This document shows positions 30,469-40,724 of a stretch of DNA of 64,000 nucleotides, piece after piece. The stretch lies in contig JAAEZZ010000003.1 in assembly GCA_018222605.1 (NCBI GenBank), forward strand, positions 1 through 64,000, given 5' to 3'. The stretch's first letter is position 1, and each line of letters starts with the position of its first letter. The notes below the pieces were generated by a model. The model was given only the letters and a program-made list of their open reading frames with translations. It did not search any database and was not told where the DNA came from. The position numbers and the translations under genes are program-made. Source of the stretch: Alphaproteobacteria bacterium (lineage in GTDB: Bacteria; Pseudomonadota; Alphaproteobacteria; Caulobacterales; Hyphomonadaceae).

Positions 30469-32292
30469 CTAGAAACGGAATGCCCCGGAGATGAGGGATT
30501 CATAGCGGTCCTGCGTGAACGGAACATATTGGCGCTTGTCCGGATGGTACATCCAGATCGGGTCATCCACCTTGTCAGGATCGTACCCCTCTTTGACCAG
30601 CTCCACTTTCCGGAACTTGAATGTCCCGGTTGTCTTCGCCTCTCGCTGGATACGCAGGAAGATAGGGATCGCATAGGCCGGCAAATTCTGTGACAGCTCG
30701 TAATACAGGCTTTCAAAGTCCAGGTCGCCATCCAGCGTGATGGCAGCCATGCCGGCTTTTCCATCCGCCCCCGGAATGGGAACGCCGTACGCATTTGCCG
30801 TCGCAATTCCCTTCACATGAGACAGCGCATCGCTGACTTCATTTGTGGAGACATTCTCGCCTTTCCAGCGATACGTGTCACCAATGCGGTCAATGAAATA
30901 GATATATCCGTTCTCGTCCTTGCGCATGATGTCGCCAGTTCGGAACCAGGAATCTCCCTTCTCGAAGACATCGTGCAGAATTTTCTTCTCGGTCGCGTTC
31001 TTGTCGTGATACCCTTCGAACCGGTTATCCTTGGTGCCAATCCGGCCCAGAACTTCCCCCGGCTCGCCCGGTTCGGCGCGGACAATAAAACCGTCATCCC
31101 CGCGTACGGGCTGTTCGGACTCCACATCAAACTGGACAAAGGCGACATGGTCGAACTTCCAGTCCAGCCATTTCGGAATGCGCCCGACAGCACCGACCGT
31201 GCCGTCAAAGCTCAGCATGTTCACATTCCCCTCTGTCGCGCTGTAGAACTCGCACAACTGAGGGATATTGAACCGCTCACGGAATTCATTCCAGATTTCT
31301 GCCCGCAAGCCATTGCCAAAGCCTGTGCGGATGCGGTGTGCACGTTCCTTTGGGTGTGGCGGCTGATTCAGCAGATACCGGCACAACTCGCCGATATAGA
31401 CAATCGTGGTGGCCCCATAATCGTGGACATCATCCCAGAACGCCGTCGCAGAGAACTTTCGGCGCAGGATAACGCTCGCGCCTGTCATCATGGCGACGCC
31501 GATGCCGCATATACCGCCCGTCCCGTGATACAACGGAAGCGTGAGATACACCCGATCGCGAGCAGATGTCTGGCATGGCGCAATGAAGGTGCGCAGCATG
31601 GTCTGCAGACGTGAATTTGTGACCCGCGCCGCTTTGGGCAAACCCGTTGTGCCGGACGTGTAGAGATACAGGCAGAGATCCTTGCCACGCAGGTCGGCGC
31701 GATGCTCGCGGCCGGGCCGTGTCGCCGGCATGTCTGCCAGAACGGTTTCAAAATTCTCGCCATAGGCACCGCCCAGAGACCAGATCTCCGGCGCGCCCTC
31801 AAGATTGGGATGGACCGCCTCAATCGAGGTATCCTGCTCGGCGCCCGTAATGATGTGTTTGGCTTCAACAATATTGATGCAGTGGCTAAGCCCCTCACCT
31901 TCAAGATGATGGTTCACCAGCGCCGTCACGACGCCGATCTTGGCCAGCCCCACCCAGATGGAAACATATTCCGGCCGGTTCTCCATGAACAAGGCGACGC
32001 AGTCTCCGGGCTTCAAACCCTGCTTCAGCCCCCAATGCGCAACACGGTTCGCCAATGCGTCAAACTCGGCATAGGTAGACAGCCGGTCTTCGAAGCGGAA
32101 TGCAACCTTATCGGAATGCTTGTCGACGCTGTCTTCGAAATCGTCCGCGACCAATTGCTGCGAGTCCGGGCTGATCGAACCGGTCAGCTTGATCATCCTG
32201 TAGACGCACAAAAGGAAGTCGAGATCCTTCCGCATGGCGGAAAAGGAGTCGTATTTGGGCAGATATTTCTGAAGAGAAGCAGCATTAACCAT
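30469..32292 (-). CDS. long-chain/very-long-chain acyl-CoA synthetase (FATP-like)
   Basis: LYLYTSGTTGLPKAARVTNSRLQTML AMP-binding motif; EFYSATEGNVNMLS; FRTGDIMRKDENGYIYFIDRIGDTYRWKGENVST. Confidence 0.92.
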   Translation of the reverse strand: MVNAASLQKYLPKYDSFSAMRKDLDFLLCVYRMIKLTGSISPDSQQLVADDFEDSVDKHSDKVAFRFEDRLSTYAEFDALANRVAHWGLKQGLKPGDCVALFMENRPEYVSIWVGLAKIGVVTALVNHHLEGEGLSHCINIVEAKHIITGAEQDTSIEAVHPNLEGAPEIWSLGGAYGENFETVLADMPATRPGREHRADLRGKDLCLYLYTSGTTGLPKAARVTNSRLQTMLRTFIAPCQTSARDRVYLTLPLYHGTGGICGIGVAMMTGASVILRRKFSATAFWDDVHDYGATTIVYIGELCRYLLNQPPHPKERAHRIRTGFGNGLRAEIWNEFRERFNIPQLCEFYSATEGNVNMLSFDGTVGAVGRIPKWLDWKFDHVAFVQFDVESEQPVRGDDGFIVRAEPGEPGEVLGRIGTKDNRFEGYHDKNATEKKILHDVFEKGDSWFRTGDIMRKDENGYIYFIDRIGDTYRWKGENVSTNEVSDALSHVKGIATANAYGVPIPGADGKAGMAAITLDGDLDFESLYYELSQNLPAYAIPIFLRIQREAKTTGTFKFRKVELVKEGYDPDKVDDPIWMYHPDKRQYVPFTQDRYESLISGAFRF

Positions 32293-32427
32293 GATGCCGG
32301 TATAGCTTCAGGTAGTGAATATGTCGTGACCACGCCGCGGAAAACTGAAGGTTTTCTGATAAATGCGTGGTTTGCATCCACCCTGTCGCCTGCTAATCGC
32401 TGCGAAGCATATTCGGAGACCATAATA

Positions 32428-33303
32428 ATGACAGACCCCGTCGGCGACTTGCTGAACCTGCTCGATATCGAACGCTTGGAACTGGACCTCTTCCGGGGCC
32501 AAAGCCCGGATGAGCGCGCCAGCCAACGCGTCTTCGGTGGCCAGGTTATCGCCCAGTCGCTGGTCGCGGCCTATCGCACGGTGCCCGAGGACAGGCTCTG
32601 CCACTCCCTGCACGCCTATTTCATCCGTCCGGGCGACCCGAAAGTGCCGATTATTTATCAGGTGGACCATGCACGCGACGGCGGCAGCTTCACTACGCGC
32701 CGGGTCGTCGCCATCCAGCATGGCAAACAAATATTCAACATGGCCGCCAGCTTCCAGACCAATGAAGACAGCTGGGAGCACCAGCATGACATGCCGGACG
32801 TGCCAGGCCCGGAAGGCCTGAAAAGCCTGCGCGAACGCCGCGTGGAGATCGTCGATGCGCTGCCTGAAGCCATGCGGGAAGAATTCACGCGGGAGCGCGA
32901 CATCGAGATCCGCGAGGTTGAGCCGCTGGACTTGTTGCGCCCGGAACCGTCCAGCGACCGTCACCATGTCTGGTTTCGCGTTTCCCGGCCGGTGGATGTC
33001 TCTCCGGCCCTGCATCACTGCCTGCTGGCCTACGCATCCGACATGAACCTTCTCAGCTCTTGCTACCGGCCGCACGGGATCACCTGGCTGCACCACAGAA
33101 AGCTCATGTCGGCGAGCCTGGATCACGCCATGTGGCTGCACGGGCCCATCCAGTTTGACGAATGGCACCTCTATTCCATGGATAGCCCCTTTGCCGGCAA
33201 GGGCCGCGGCTTAAATCGCGGCCAGATCTTTAACCAGTCCGGCCAGCTTGTTGCGAGTGTTGCACAAGAGGGTCTCGTACGTCGTCTTCAGCCAAAACCC
33301 TGA
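32428..33303 (+). CDS. acyl-CoA thioesterase II (TesB-like)
   Basis: LDIERLELDLFRGQSPDERASQRVFGGQVIAQSLVAAYRTV...SLHAYFIRPGDPKVPIIYQVD. Confidence 0.92.
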   Translation: MTDPVGDLLNLLDIERLELDLFRGQSPDERASQRVFGGQVIAQSLVAAYRTVPEDRLCHSLHAYFIRPGDPKVPIIYQVDHARDGGSFTTRRVVAIQHGKQIFNMAASFQTNEDSWEHQHDMPDVPGPEGLKSLRERRVEIVDALPEAMREEFTRERDIEIREVEPLDLLRPEPSSDRHHVWFRVSRPVDVSPALHHCLLAYASDMNLLSSCYRPHGITWLHHRKLMSASLDHAMWLHGPIQFDEWHLYSMDSPFAGKGRGLNRGQIFNQSGQLVASVAQEGLVRRLQPKP

Positions 33304-33357
33304 TATTACCGCTGAAAGGGGCTTGCGCCCTCGCGCGACCCCATTATTACGGGAGTC

Positions 33358-33434
<77 letters not shown>

Positions 33435-33638
33435 TTTTCTCAGCGGGCAATACGCCCGTACTTGTTGGGATTATCCTTTAAATACCAGCCTCTCCACGCG
33501 AAACCCCCACCCTGTCGCTTTGCGGCCAAATCGGACAAAGCCGGACAAATTCCGACTTCCCGAGGTGGCTCAGGGGTGGCTTGGGTGGCACAAGGCTTGA
33601 AAGCCACCGTCTTCAGACTCGAAAGAGAGCAAGAAGAC

Positions 33639-35060
33639 ATGGCCAATAACAGACTCAAACTCACCCAAACCAATGTTCAGCGCCTTATCAGGGAGCATGA
33701 CGGGACGAAAAAGGTGCGCCACTGGGACACTGAGGTCCCAAAGCTGTTTTTGGCCATCACGCCGAATGGCTGTGCAGCCTACAAGCTCCAGATCGTGAAA
33801 CCCGACGGCAGCAAGACAGACGCGAAACTGATCGCAGCAAACGAAGGCTCTCCGGAACTCGCTCGCGTTATGGCCATGAAAGAATTAGGCCGGATGGCGC
33901 TGGGAGAAGCAGACCTGGTCACCCGCAAGCGGATAACCAAGGAAGAGGCCGAGAAAGAAAAGGCTTCTACATTCGCCGCCCTCTCCTCCCGCTTCATGAC
34001 AACGCCAGAGAAATCCCCACCCCGGATCAAACAGCGCACCTATGATGAACGCGAACGGCTCCTTCGGGTTCACATCTTGCCGATACTGGGGGAGCAACCA
34101 TTCCGGCAAATCTGCAGACCCCGGGTGCGCGAACTTGTGCGTGCGATCCAGGCCGAGGCAGCCAAACATCCCCGCGCGAGGGAAGGAACCAATCCTGGCG
34201 CAAAACTCGCCAATGAATGCCAGGGCGTTATCCGTGCGGTATTCAACTGGGCCATTGAAGAAGAACTGACAGATGTGAACCCAGCCACCTTCCGGAAACT
34301 GTTCAAGGACACACCCGACAAGCGCTCCCAGATGCCTGATGGGGCGCTGAAACTTATGTGGAACGCACTCAGGGCAGAAATGCAGACAGACGATGAACGA
34401 CACGGCTGGGGGTCCGCACTGACTATCATGCTGCATGCCCTCACCTTGCAAAGGCCAGCCGAGATCGTTGCTGCCAGGCGAGACCAGTTCGACTGGACAC
34501 CCGGAAAAGAGATGTGGTGCATCCCCGCCGGGCAGACAAAAACGAACGAGGTCTACGACGTACCCCTGTCACCTCAGGCCGCCTCTCTATTCCGCGAGGC
34601 TCTTTCGAAGCACAATTCGCCATGGGTGTTTCCGAACAAGGCTGGCGATGACCACATTCGTCACGATGGCCCGAAGCAGCGCTGGATGAGGGTACGAAAT
34701 AAATTCGTCACGGAGGCCCGTAAAATTGACGAGACCTGCCCGCTCGACGGCGTTCAACTCTACGACTGCCGACGCCTCGGCCGGACACTTTTGGTGCGAG
34801 AGCTCGGCGTGTCACCCGCGATCGCCGAAGCGTGTATCAACCACGCGCCCGACCGATCAATGCGCACGCGTTATGATGTGGGAGAGAGTATAGAAGATGT
34901 CCGCCAGGCGATGGAACTTTGGGGTGATGAAGTAGAACGGCTTGTGGGTAATCTTTCGTCGAAAGGCGGTATTGGTCTGCCCCACCGGAGTGGTCCACCA
35001 GATTTATTAGCCCGGCGGTTTCCACGTAGCGGCGTTCATGCCGCTACCTCCCCACAGTAA
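33639..35060 (+). CDS. tyrosine-type phage/island integrase, C-terminus fused into an IS3 end
   Basis: Adjacent to tRNA-Pro; LTQTNVQRLIREHDGTKKVRHWDTEVPKLFLAITPNG Arm-binding region; ALTLQRPAEIVAARRDQFDWTPGKEMWCIPAGQTKTNEVYDVPLS, YDCRRLGRTLL, INHAPDRSMRTRYD; last residues read into IS DNA. Confidence 0.85.
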   Translation: MANNRLKLTQTNVQRLIREHDGTKKVRHWDTEVPKLFLAITPNGCAAYKLQIVKPDGSKTDAKLIAANEGSPELARVMAMKELGRMALGEADLVTRKRITKEEAEKEKASTFAALSSRFMTTPEKSPPRIKQRTYDERERLLRVHILPILGEQPFRQICRPRVRELVRAIQAEAAKHPRAREGTNPGAKLANECQGVIRAVFNWAIEEELTDVNPATFRKLFKDTPDKRSQMPDGALKLMWNALRAEMQTDDERHGWGSALTIMLHALTLQRPAEIVAARRDQFDWTPGKEMWCIPAGQTKTNEVYDVPLSPQAASLFREALSKHNSPWVFPNKAGDDHIRHDGPKQRWMRVRNKFVTEARKIDETCPLDGVQLYDCRRLGRTLLVRELGVSPAIAEACINHAPDRSMRTRYDVGESIEDVRQAMELWGDEVERLVGNLSSKGGIGLPHRSGPPDLLARRFPRSGVHAATSPQ

Positions 35061-35866
35061 GGCGGTATGAACGCCGCGGGCAAGATGGCTTGTGGCGCGG
35101 GCGGTCGGTAGCCCAGAGAAGAGTGCGGACGCGCGGTGTTGTAATGCCACCGCCAGGTCTCGATCAGGACTTTCGCCTCCCTGAGATCATAGAAGATTTC
35201 CCTCGCCAACAACTCGTCTCTGAGCTTGGAGTTGAAGCTCTCGCAGTATCCATTCTCCCAAGGCGAACCGGGTTCGATATAGAGCGTCTTCACGCCGATC
35301 CGGCCAAGCCACTCGCGCAGGGCCGTGGCGATGAACTCGGGGCCATTGTCGGAACGGATATGCTCCGGCGGGCCATGATGCACGAACAGTTCGCCCAGCG
35401 TGTCTAGGACATCGCGGGAGTTGAGCTTGCGTTCGACACGAATGGCGAGGCATTCGCGAGTGAACTCATCAATCACACACAGCATGCGGAACACCTTGCC
35501 GTCATGCGTGCGGTCCTGAACGAAGTCATAGGACCAGACATGGCCCTTGTGCATCGGCCTCAGCCGGATGCAGGAGCCGTCATTCAGCCAGAGACGGCCT
35601 CTCTTTGGTTGTTTCATTGGCACTTTCAGCCCTTCACGCCGCCAGATGCGATACACCCGCTTCTCGTTCACATGCCAGCCATCCCGTCTCAGCAGGGCCG
35701 TGATCCGGCGGTAGCCATACCGGCCGAACCGTTCAGCCAGGGCGATGATGGCCGCTGTCAGCACATCCTCGTCCTGGCGTGGCACACGCGGCTTGCGCTG
35801 GGTGGAACGGTGCTGGCCGATCACGCGGCAGGCCCGGCGCTCGGTTGCGCCGAGTGTCTCCACCAC
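35036..35866 (-). CDS. IS3-family transposase OrfB (DDE integrase core)
   Basis: KRVYRIWRREGLKVPMKQPKRGRLWLNDGSCIRLRPMHKGHVWSYDFVQDRTHDGKVFRML...HIRSDNGPEFIATALREW...SPWENGYCESFNSKLRDELL. Confidence 0.96.
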   Translation of the reverse strand: MVETLGATERRACRVIGQHRSTQRKPRVPRQDEDVLTAAIIALAERFGRYGYRRITALLRRDGWHVNEKRVYRIWRREGLKVPMKQPKRGRLWLNDGSCIRLRPMHKGHVWSYDFVQDRTHDGKVFRMLCVIDEFTRECLAIRVERKLNSRDVLDTLGELFVHHGPPEHIRSDNGPEFIATALREWLGRIGVKTLYIEPGSPWENGYCESFNSKLRDELLAREIFYDLREAKVLIETWRWHYNTARPHSSLGYRPPAPQAILPAAFIPPYCGEVAA

Positions 35867-35898
35867 ATGATCGACCGCCTCGCGCTTGCGTGAAGGGC

Positions 35899-36174
35899 TC
35901 AGAACTTTCCCTTGATGACTTCCTGCAGGATCTGGTTGTCGAGGGTCAGATCAGAAATGGCGCGACGCAGCCGCGCATTCTCCTTCTCGATCTCCTTCAG
36001 CCGTTTGGCCTGGCCAACCTGCAGCCCGCCATACTCCTTGCGCCACCGATAGTATGTCTGTTCCGTCACCCCGATCGAACGCACGGCCTGACCCGTCGTC
36101 TCACCCCGCGCGAGGCGGACCTCCACCTCCCGCAGCTTCGCTATGATCTCTTCAGGCGTTGATCTCTTGCCCAT
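35899..36174 (-). CDS. IS3-family transposase OrfA
   Basis: MGKRSTPEEIIAKLREVEVRLARGETTGQAVRSIGVTEQTYYRWRKEYGGL...KENARLRRAISDLTLDNQILQEV. Confidence 0.96.
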   Translation of the reverse strand: MGKRSTPEEIIAKLREVEVRLARGETTGQAVRSIGVTEQTYYRWRKEYGGLQVGQAKRLKEIEKENARLRRAISDLTLDNQILQEVIKGKF

Positions 36175-36388
36175 GTCTCAGCTCCATATCTGAAGCCGGA
36201 ACTAACTCAAATAATGGACCACTTTCGTGGGGGCAGACCACCCCGCTAAATCCGCGACCGAAGCTTTCGATCGCTGTATTGCCGCTCGGATGGCGTGCGT
36301 GGTCGTGGCGCATTCATGTAAAATTTGTCCCATGGCGTTTTCCTCCATGACGGATCACTGCATAACGTGATTCCACCACTCTGCGGGA

Positions 36389-37260
36389 CTAAACAGCCTT
36401 TCTCAAGAGGGCCTTCAGCTTGGCGAAGGCCTTTTCGATCGGGTTGAAGTCGGGGCTGTAGGGCGGCAGAAACACGAGTTCGGCCCCTACAGCCTTGATC
36501 AGTTCACGTGCTTTCGTCCCCTTATGGCTTGAGAGATTGTCCAGAATCACTGTGTCGCCGAGCTTGAGGGCCGGCGCGAGGAACTGCTCGACCCACGCGG
36601 TGAAGGCCTCGCCATTGATGGGCCCGTCGAAAACGCAGGGCGCGACCATCCCGCTGGTGCGAAGGCCTGCCACCAGCGTCGAGGTCTTCCAGTGCCCGAA
36701 TGGCACGCTCATGCGCAGCCGCTCGCCACGCCGGCAGCGGCCATGGGTGCGTGCCATGTTCGTTGAGGCCCAGGTTTCATCGACGAACACCAGGCGGTCC
36801 GGATCAAGAACGGGCTGGGCTTCGAACCACGCCTCGCGCCGGATCAGGACGTCCGGGCGGTCCTGTTCGCTCGCATGGCCGGTCTTTTTTTACGCGTGAC
36901 GGCGTGGCGATCGAAGAACCGCCAGATTGTCGAGATCGCCGTATGAAAGCCGCGCGCCGACAGGGCGGTGCGTATCTCTTCAAGTGTGATGTCGCCACGC
37001 TCCTCCAACAGCGCGAAGATGAAATCGGCATGCTTTTCGATCCTGTGTGACGTGCGGTCGCCGCCCTGGGATTTGGGGCCTGGATCGCCGCGCTCGCGCC
37101 GGGCTTGGTCCCAGCGGATGACGCTCGATGCGCTCACGCCAAAGCGTTCTGCCGCAGCCCGGCGGCTCAATCCGGCATCGACCGCAGCCAACGCCCGAAC
37201 TCTCAGATCAATCGAAAGCGGCTTCCCCATGACAGGCTGACCTCCTTCACCAGCCCCCAT
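36389..37260 (-). mobile_element. IS630-family transposase, two frames (36844..37260 and 36389..36790) joined by a putative -1 frameshift
   Basis: HTH frame KPLSIDLRVRALAAVDAGLSRRAAAERFGVSASSVIRW and DDE frame LVFVDETWASTNMARTHGR...DNLSSHKG...LPPYSPDFNPIEKAFAKLK; A7G at the junction. Confidence 0.9.
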
Positions 37261-37580
37261 GGTGAATCAGAATCCGCCTGCCTTGGGAATCCCTAATGAT
37301 TCAGGTCGCTCGGAAAACGCCCTAGCGGACTTCATCAGGGCCAGCGGTCGCATACGCCGCGCCAAAAGGCTGGACACATGACCGCATCCCGTCAGATCAA
37401 CGTCCCTCAAGCTTTGCGCTCGCAGAACCCGGGCCGTCTACACATGACAGTACCGATCCGACCGACCTTAAACCCATCCAAGACGCTTACCATTGCGCCA
37501 CCAATGCGGACGCTATTGCCTGGATCCGTGCGCAACGGCCTAAACCGAGCAAACTGACATCGACAAAGCAATTTTGATTA

Positions 37581-40500
37581 TCAGGAATGAGCAATAGCTA
37601 CATTCTGCGCAGCGTCGTCGCCACGTTTCGATCGCCTGAATGGCCAAAGGATTAGACGCTTAAGCACTCGGTAAAAGTTTACAACATCACCGGGGATCAT
37701 AAAAACCGCAGGCACTACGACTAGCGTCAGGATCGTTGAAGAGGTCAACCCACCAATAAGGAGTGCGCCGAGGGCGTTCCGCCATTCCGCTCCATCAGAC
37801 GTCGCCAATGCGACGGGCACCATGCCAAAAATTGCCGACAAGGCTGTCATGAGGACGGGGCGCAGACGTTCAGGGCACGCCTGAAGGATCGCGTCTCTTT
37901 CTGTCATGCCTTCCGCTATCAACTGGTTTGCCCGGTCGACGAGCAGAATGCCATTCTTCATGACGATCCCCATCAATCCAATGAGACCAATTTGTGCGAA
38001 CAGGGAGGACTCCAGTCCAAAGTAATAGAGCCCTGCGAATGCCCCCGAAAAACTGAGGGGTGCCGTCACCATGATCACAAGCGGCTGAACGAAGGAATTG
38101 AACTGGCTGGCTAGTACCATGTAGAGCGCAATCAAGGCGAGCAACAATGCGAACCCGATCGCGCCAGCAGTTTCTTGCATACGTTCCGCCATGCCGCCCA
38201 TCGAGTAGGCAACCTCTACGGGCGGCGGGTTGGCTTCAAGTAGCTCCAGCAGCGTGTCTGTCGCCTCCCCCAGTGAAACACCTGTTGCAGAACTCGCCAG
38301 CACTGAAATCTTCCGGGCTCGGTCTGATCGATCGATTTGCGAAGGACCGGAAGCGAACTGAACGCGTGATACGGCACCGATATCAACAAGGCGCCCATCA
38401 GCGCCGCGCACTTGTATTCGGCTAAAGTCCTGCACGCTTTCCCGCTGATCCTCCTCCAGCCGCAACCGCACGTCATAACGCTTTCCGTCCGCTTCAAAAG
38501 TGCCTGCATCAAGTCCGCCAAGGGCAATTCGGGCTGTCTCTGCCAGCGCACGAGCGGAGATACCCTGATCCCCGGCTCTCCGTCGATCAAACAGGATTTG
38601 TGCTTCCGGCCGACCGCTCTCAAAGCTTGTTCTTACATCGGCAAAATTGGGGTTGGCGCGCATCTCGCGCACAAGACTATCGGCATATTGCGCAAGGGAG
38701 TTGAGATCGGATCCTCTCAACAACAAGTCGATATCCGAACTGCCGGACGTCGTCCCGCCGACCCACGGGACTTCAAGAACGGATATTTTGACCGCCTCGG
38801 GCGATGCTATTCGGATGGCCTTGCGGGCTTTATCCATGATTTCGAACTGACCGGTTTGGCGGGCCTGTTTCGGGGTCAAAGATGCGTATAACTCAAGGAC
38901 ATGAATGTCGGCTTGCGCGCCGGATCCGACAGATATGAACACATCTTCAATATCTTCGATCTTGCGGAGTTCAGCATCGCTCTTTTGTGCTGCGTCGAGC
39001 GCGGCAACCATTCCAGTGCCAAGTGGCAGCTCAATTGAACCCTGAAACTCACTTCTGTCTGCGCGCGACGTGAAGCCTGAAGGTACGCGAGCGGCGTACC
39101 AGGCACCGGCAACAACTGAGGCGACCGCGATAAAAATGACAATAATGCGCAATCGGACCGCGAGCTTGACGAGCCCCGCATACGCCCGGTCAACGCTGTC
39201 CCAAAAGGCTTCCAGAGGTCGAAATAATGGCGAAACGCGACCCGATGCGAGGATGCGCGATGCAAGCATCGGCGTAAGTGTCAACGCAACAAGCAAAGAG
39301 ACCGACACCGAAAGTACGATTGCCAGTCCATATTGGTAGAAGAAACGTCCGACGATGCCATCCATGAAAGCAATCGGAACAAAAACAGCAAGCGTGGCGG
39401 CAGTGCCTGCAAATACAGCAAGTCCCACTTTGCGTGTGCCGTCCAGCGCAGCTTGATGAGGCGACTTTCCCTTTTCAAGTTCTTTCATGATCGCTTCGAC
39501 AACAACGATGGCGTCATCAACGAGCAACCCAATCGCAACCGTGAGCGCCAGAAGGGTCAGGACATTGATTGTGAAGCCGAGGAGGTAAAAACCAAAAAAG
39601 GTCGCCACGAGGGATGTCGGGATCGCCATGGCAACAATGATGGTCGCTCTGACTTTAAGGAGGAAAATAAAAGTCACTGCAACAACGAGCCCAATCGCGA
39701 TCACCACGTCATGGGCCACATCCTCGATTGAACTCTCAATGAACTTCGACACGTCTCGTGTCGCGATAATGGTCACACCGGCGGGCGCAAGCTCACGCAA
39801 TTCTTCTGTGGCGGCCTTCACATTGTGCGCGACCTCCACAGTATTTCGACCTGACTGCTTCCTGATATCAAGTGAGATACCTCGTCTGCCATTGAGCATC
39901 GCTGCAGAGCGCTCATCCTCAAGCCCATCCTCAACGCGTGCCACGTCGGAAATTCGGATTGTGACGCCGTTTTCGCGGTACGCGACAGGCAAATCCATGA
40001 AGCCGGTTGCATGGGTAACTTCGGCGACGGTTTTGACACCAAATTCTCGCGTGCCAGCAGCGGTTTCCAGCCGCCCACCGGGAAGCTCAGCGTGCTCGCT
40101 TTGTATTGCTTGACTCACATCGTCGGCAGTGACACCAAAGGCGCGCAGGCGTTCATTGTCGAGCCAGATGCGCACGGCGCGTTCACGACCTCCCACCAAA
40201 TTCACAGCGCCCACACCATCGAGGCGTTGAAGACGTTCCTTGGCGACATCGTCTGCAAAGGCCGTCAGCTCAGCAATCGGTATATCGCCTGCAATCATAA
40301 CGGAAATGATCGGTGCCGCATCCGGGTCGACCTTGTCCACGATTGGCGGGTCCATATCCGGTGGCAACTCTGCCAGGGCAAGCTGCACCTTGTCTCGCAC
40401 ATCCTGAACTTTTTCGCGGGCGTCCGAACTTAAATCGAACTCGATTAGAATTTGCGTGCGCCCTTCACTCGAAAAGGATTGCAGCGTCTCTATTCCATCG

Positions 40501-40724
40501 ATTGTATTGATATACTCTTCCAGAATGTCGGTGACTTCCGACTCCATGGTTTCCGGAGATGCGCCGTCCAACACGGCCGTCACATTCACATAAGGAAATT
40601 CTACATCGGGGAACAAGTCAACGCCCAGGCGCCCTATCGACATATAGCCAAGACCAACTAATGATGCGATGATCATTACGGCGAATACGGCGCGACGGAT
40701 CGATAGATCAACCAGCCACATCAT
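37581..40724 (-). CDS. RND-family efflux transporter permease (AcrB/HAE1-type)
   Basis: 1047 aa; MMWLVDLSIRRAVFAVMIIASLVGLGYMSIGRLGVDLFPDVEFPYVNVT; LLVDDAIVVVEAIMKELEKG; GIVMKNGILLVDRANQL. Confidence 0.96.
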   Translation of the reverse strand: MMWLVDLSIRRAVFAVMIIASLVGLGYMSIGRLGVDLFPDVEFPYVNVTAVLDGASPETMESEVTDILEEYINTIDGIETLQSFSSEGRTQILIEFDLSSDAREKVQDVRDKVQLALAELPPDMDPPIVDKVDPDAAPIISVMIAGDIPIAELTAFADDVAKERLQRLDGVGAVNLVGGRERAVRIWLDNERLRAFGVTADDVSQAIQSEHAELPGGRLETAAGTREFGVKTVAEVTHATGFMDLPVAYRENGVTIRISDVARVEDGLEDERSAAMLNGRRGISLDIRKQSGRNTVEVAHNVKAATEELRELAPAGVTIIATRDVSKFIESSIEDVAHDVVIAIGLVVAVTFIFLLKVRATIIVAMAIPTSLVATFFGFYLLGFTINVLTLLALTVAIGLLVDDAIVVVEAIMKELEKGKSPHQAALDGTRKVGLAVFAGTAATLAVFVPIAFMDGIVGRFFYQYGLAIVLSVSVSLLVALTLTPMLASRILASGRVSPLFRPLEAFWDSVDRAYAGLVKLAVRLRIIVIFIAVASVVAGAWYAARVPSGFTSRADRSEFQGSIELPLGTGMVAALDAAQKSDAELRKIEDIEDVFISVGSGAQADIHVLELYASLTPKQARQTGQFEIMDKARKAIRIASPEAVKISVLEVPWVGGTTSGSSDIDLLLRGSDLNSLAQYADSLVREMRANPNFADVRTSFESGRPEAQILFDRRRAGDQGISARALAETARIALGGLDAGTFEADGKRYDVRLRLEEDQRESVQDFSRIQVRGADGRLVDIGAVSRVQFASGPSQIDRSDRARKISVLASSATGVSLGEATDTLLELLEANPPPVEVAYSMGGMAERMQETAGAIGFALLLALIALYMVLASQFNSFVQPLVIMVTAPLSFSGAFAGLYYFGLESSLFAQIGLIGLMGIVMKNGILLVDRANQLIAEGMTERDAILQACPERLRPVLMTALSAIFGMVPVALATSDGAEWRNALGALLIGGLTSSTILTLVVVPAVFMIPGDVVNFYRVLKRLILWPFRRSKRGDDAAQNVAIAHS

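Larger units (their letters stand above)
34973..36240 (-). mobile_element. IS3-family insertion sequence (IS407-group-like)
   Basis: OrfA+OrfB; imperfect terminal repeats TGGTCTGCCCCACCGGAGTGGTCCA / rc TGGTCTGCCCCCACGAAAGTGGTCCA; no clear target duplication seen. Confidence 0.85.

Noticed and set aside
31702-32427. Upstream extension of the TesB-like ORF (ORF track start 31702)
   Set aside because: Runs antisense through the acyl-CoA synthetase; the real start is the ATG at 32428
32308-33168. 286-aa minus ORF
   Set aside because: Antisense shadow of the TesB-like thioesterase
37300-37580. Possible further transposase fragment between IS630 and the RND gene
   Set aside because: Short broken frames (e.g. 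HDSTDPTDLKPIQDAYHCATNADAIAWIRAQ) could not be tied to a family
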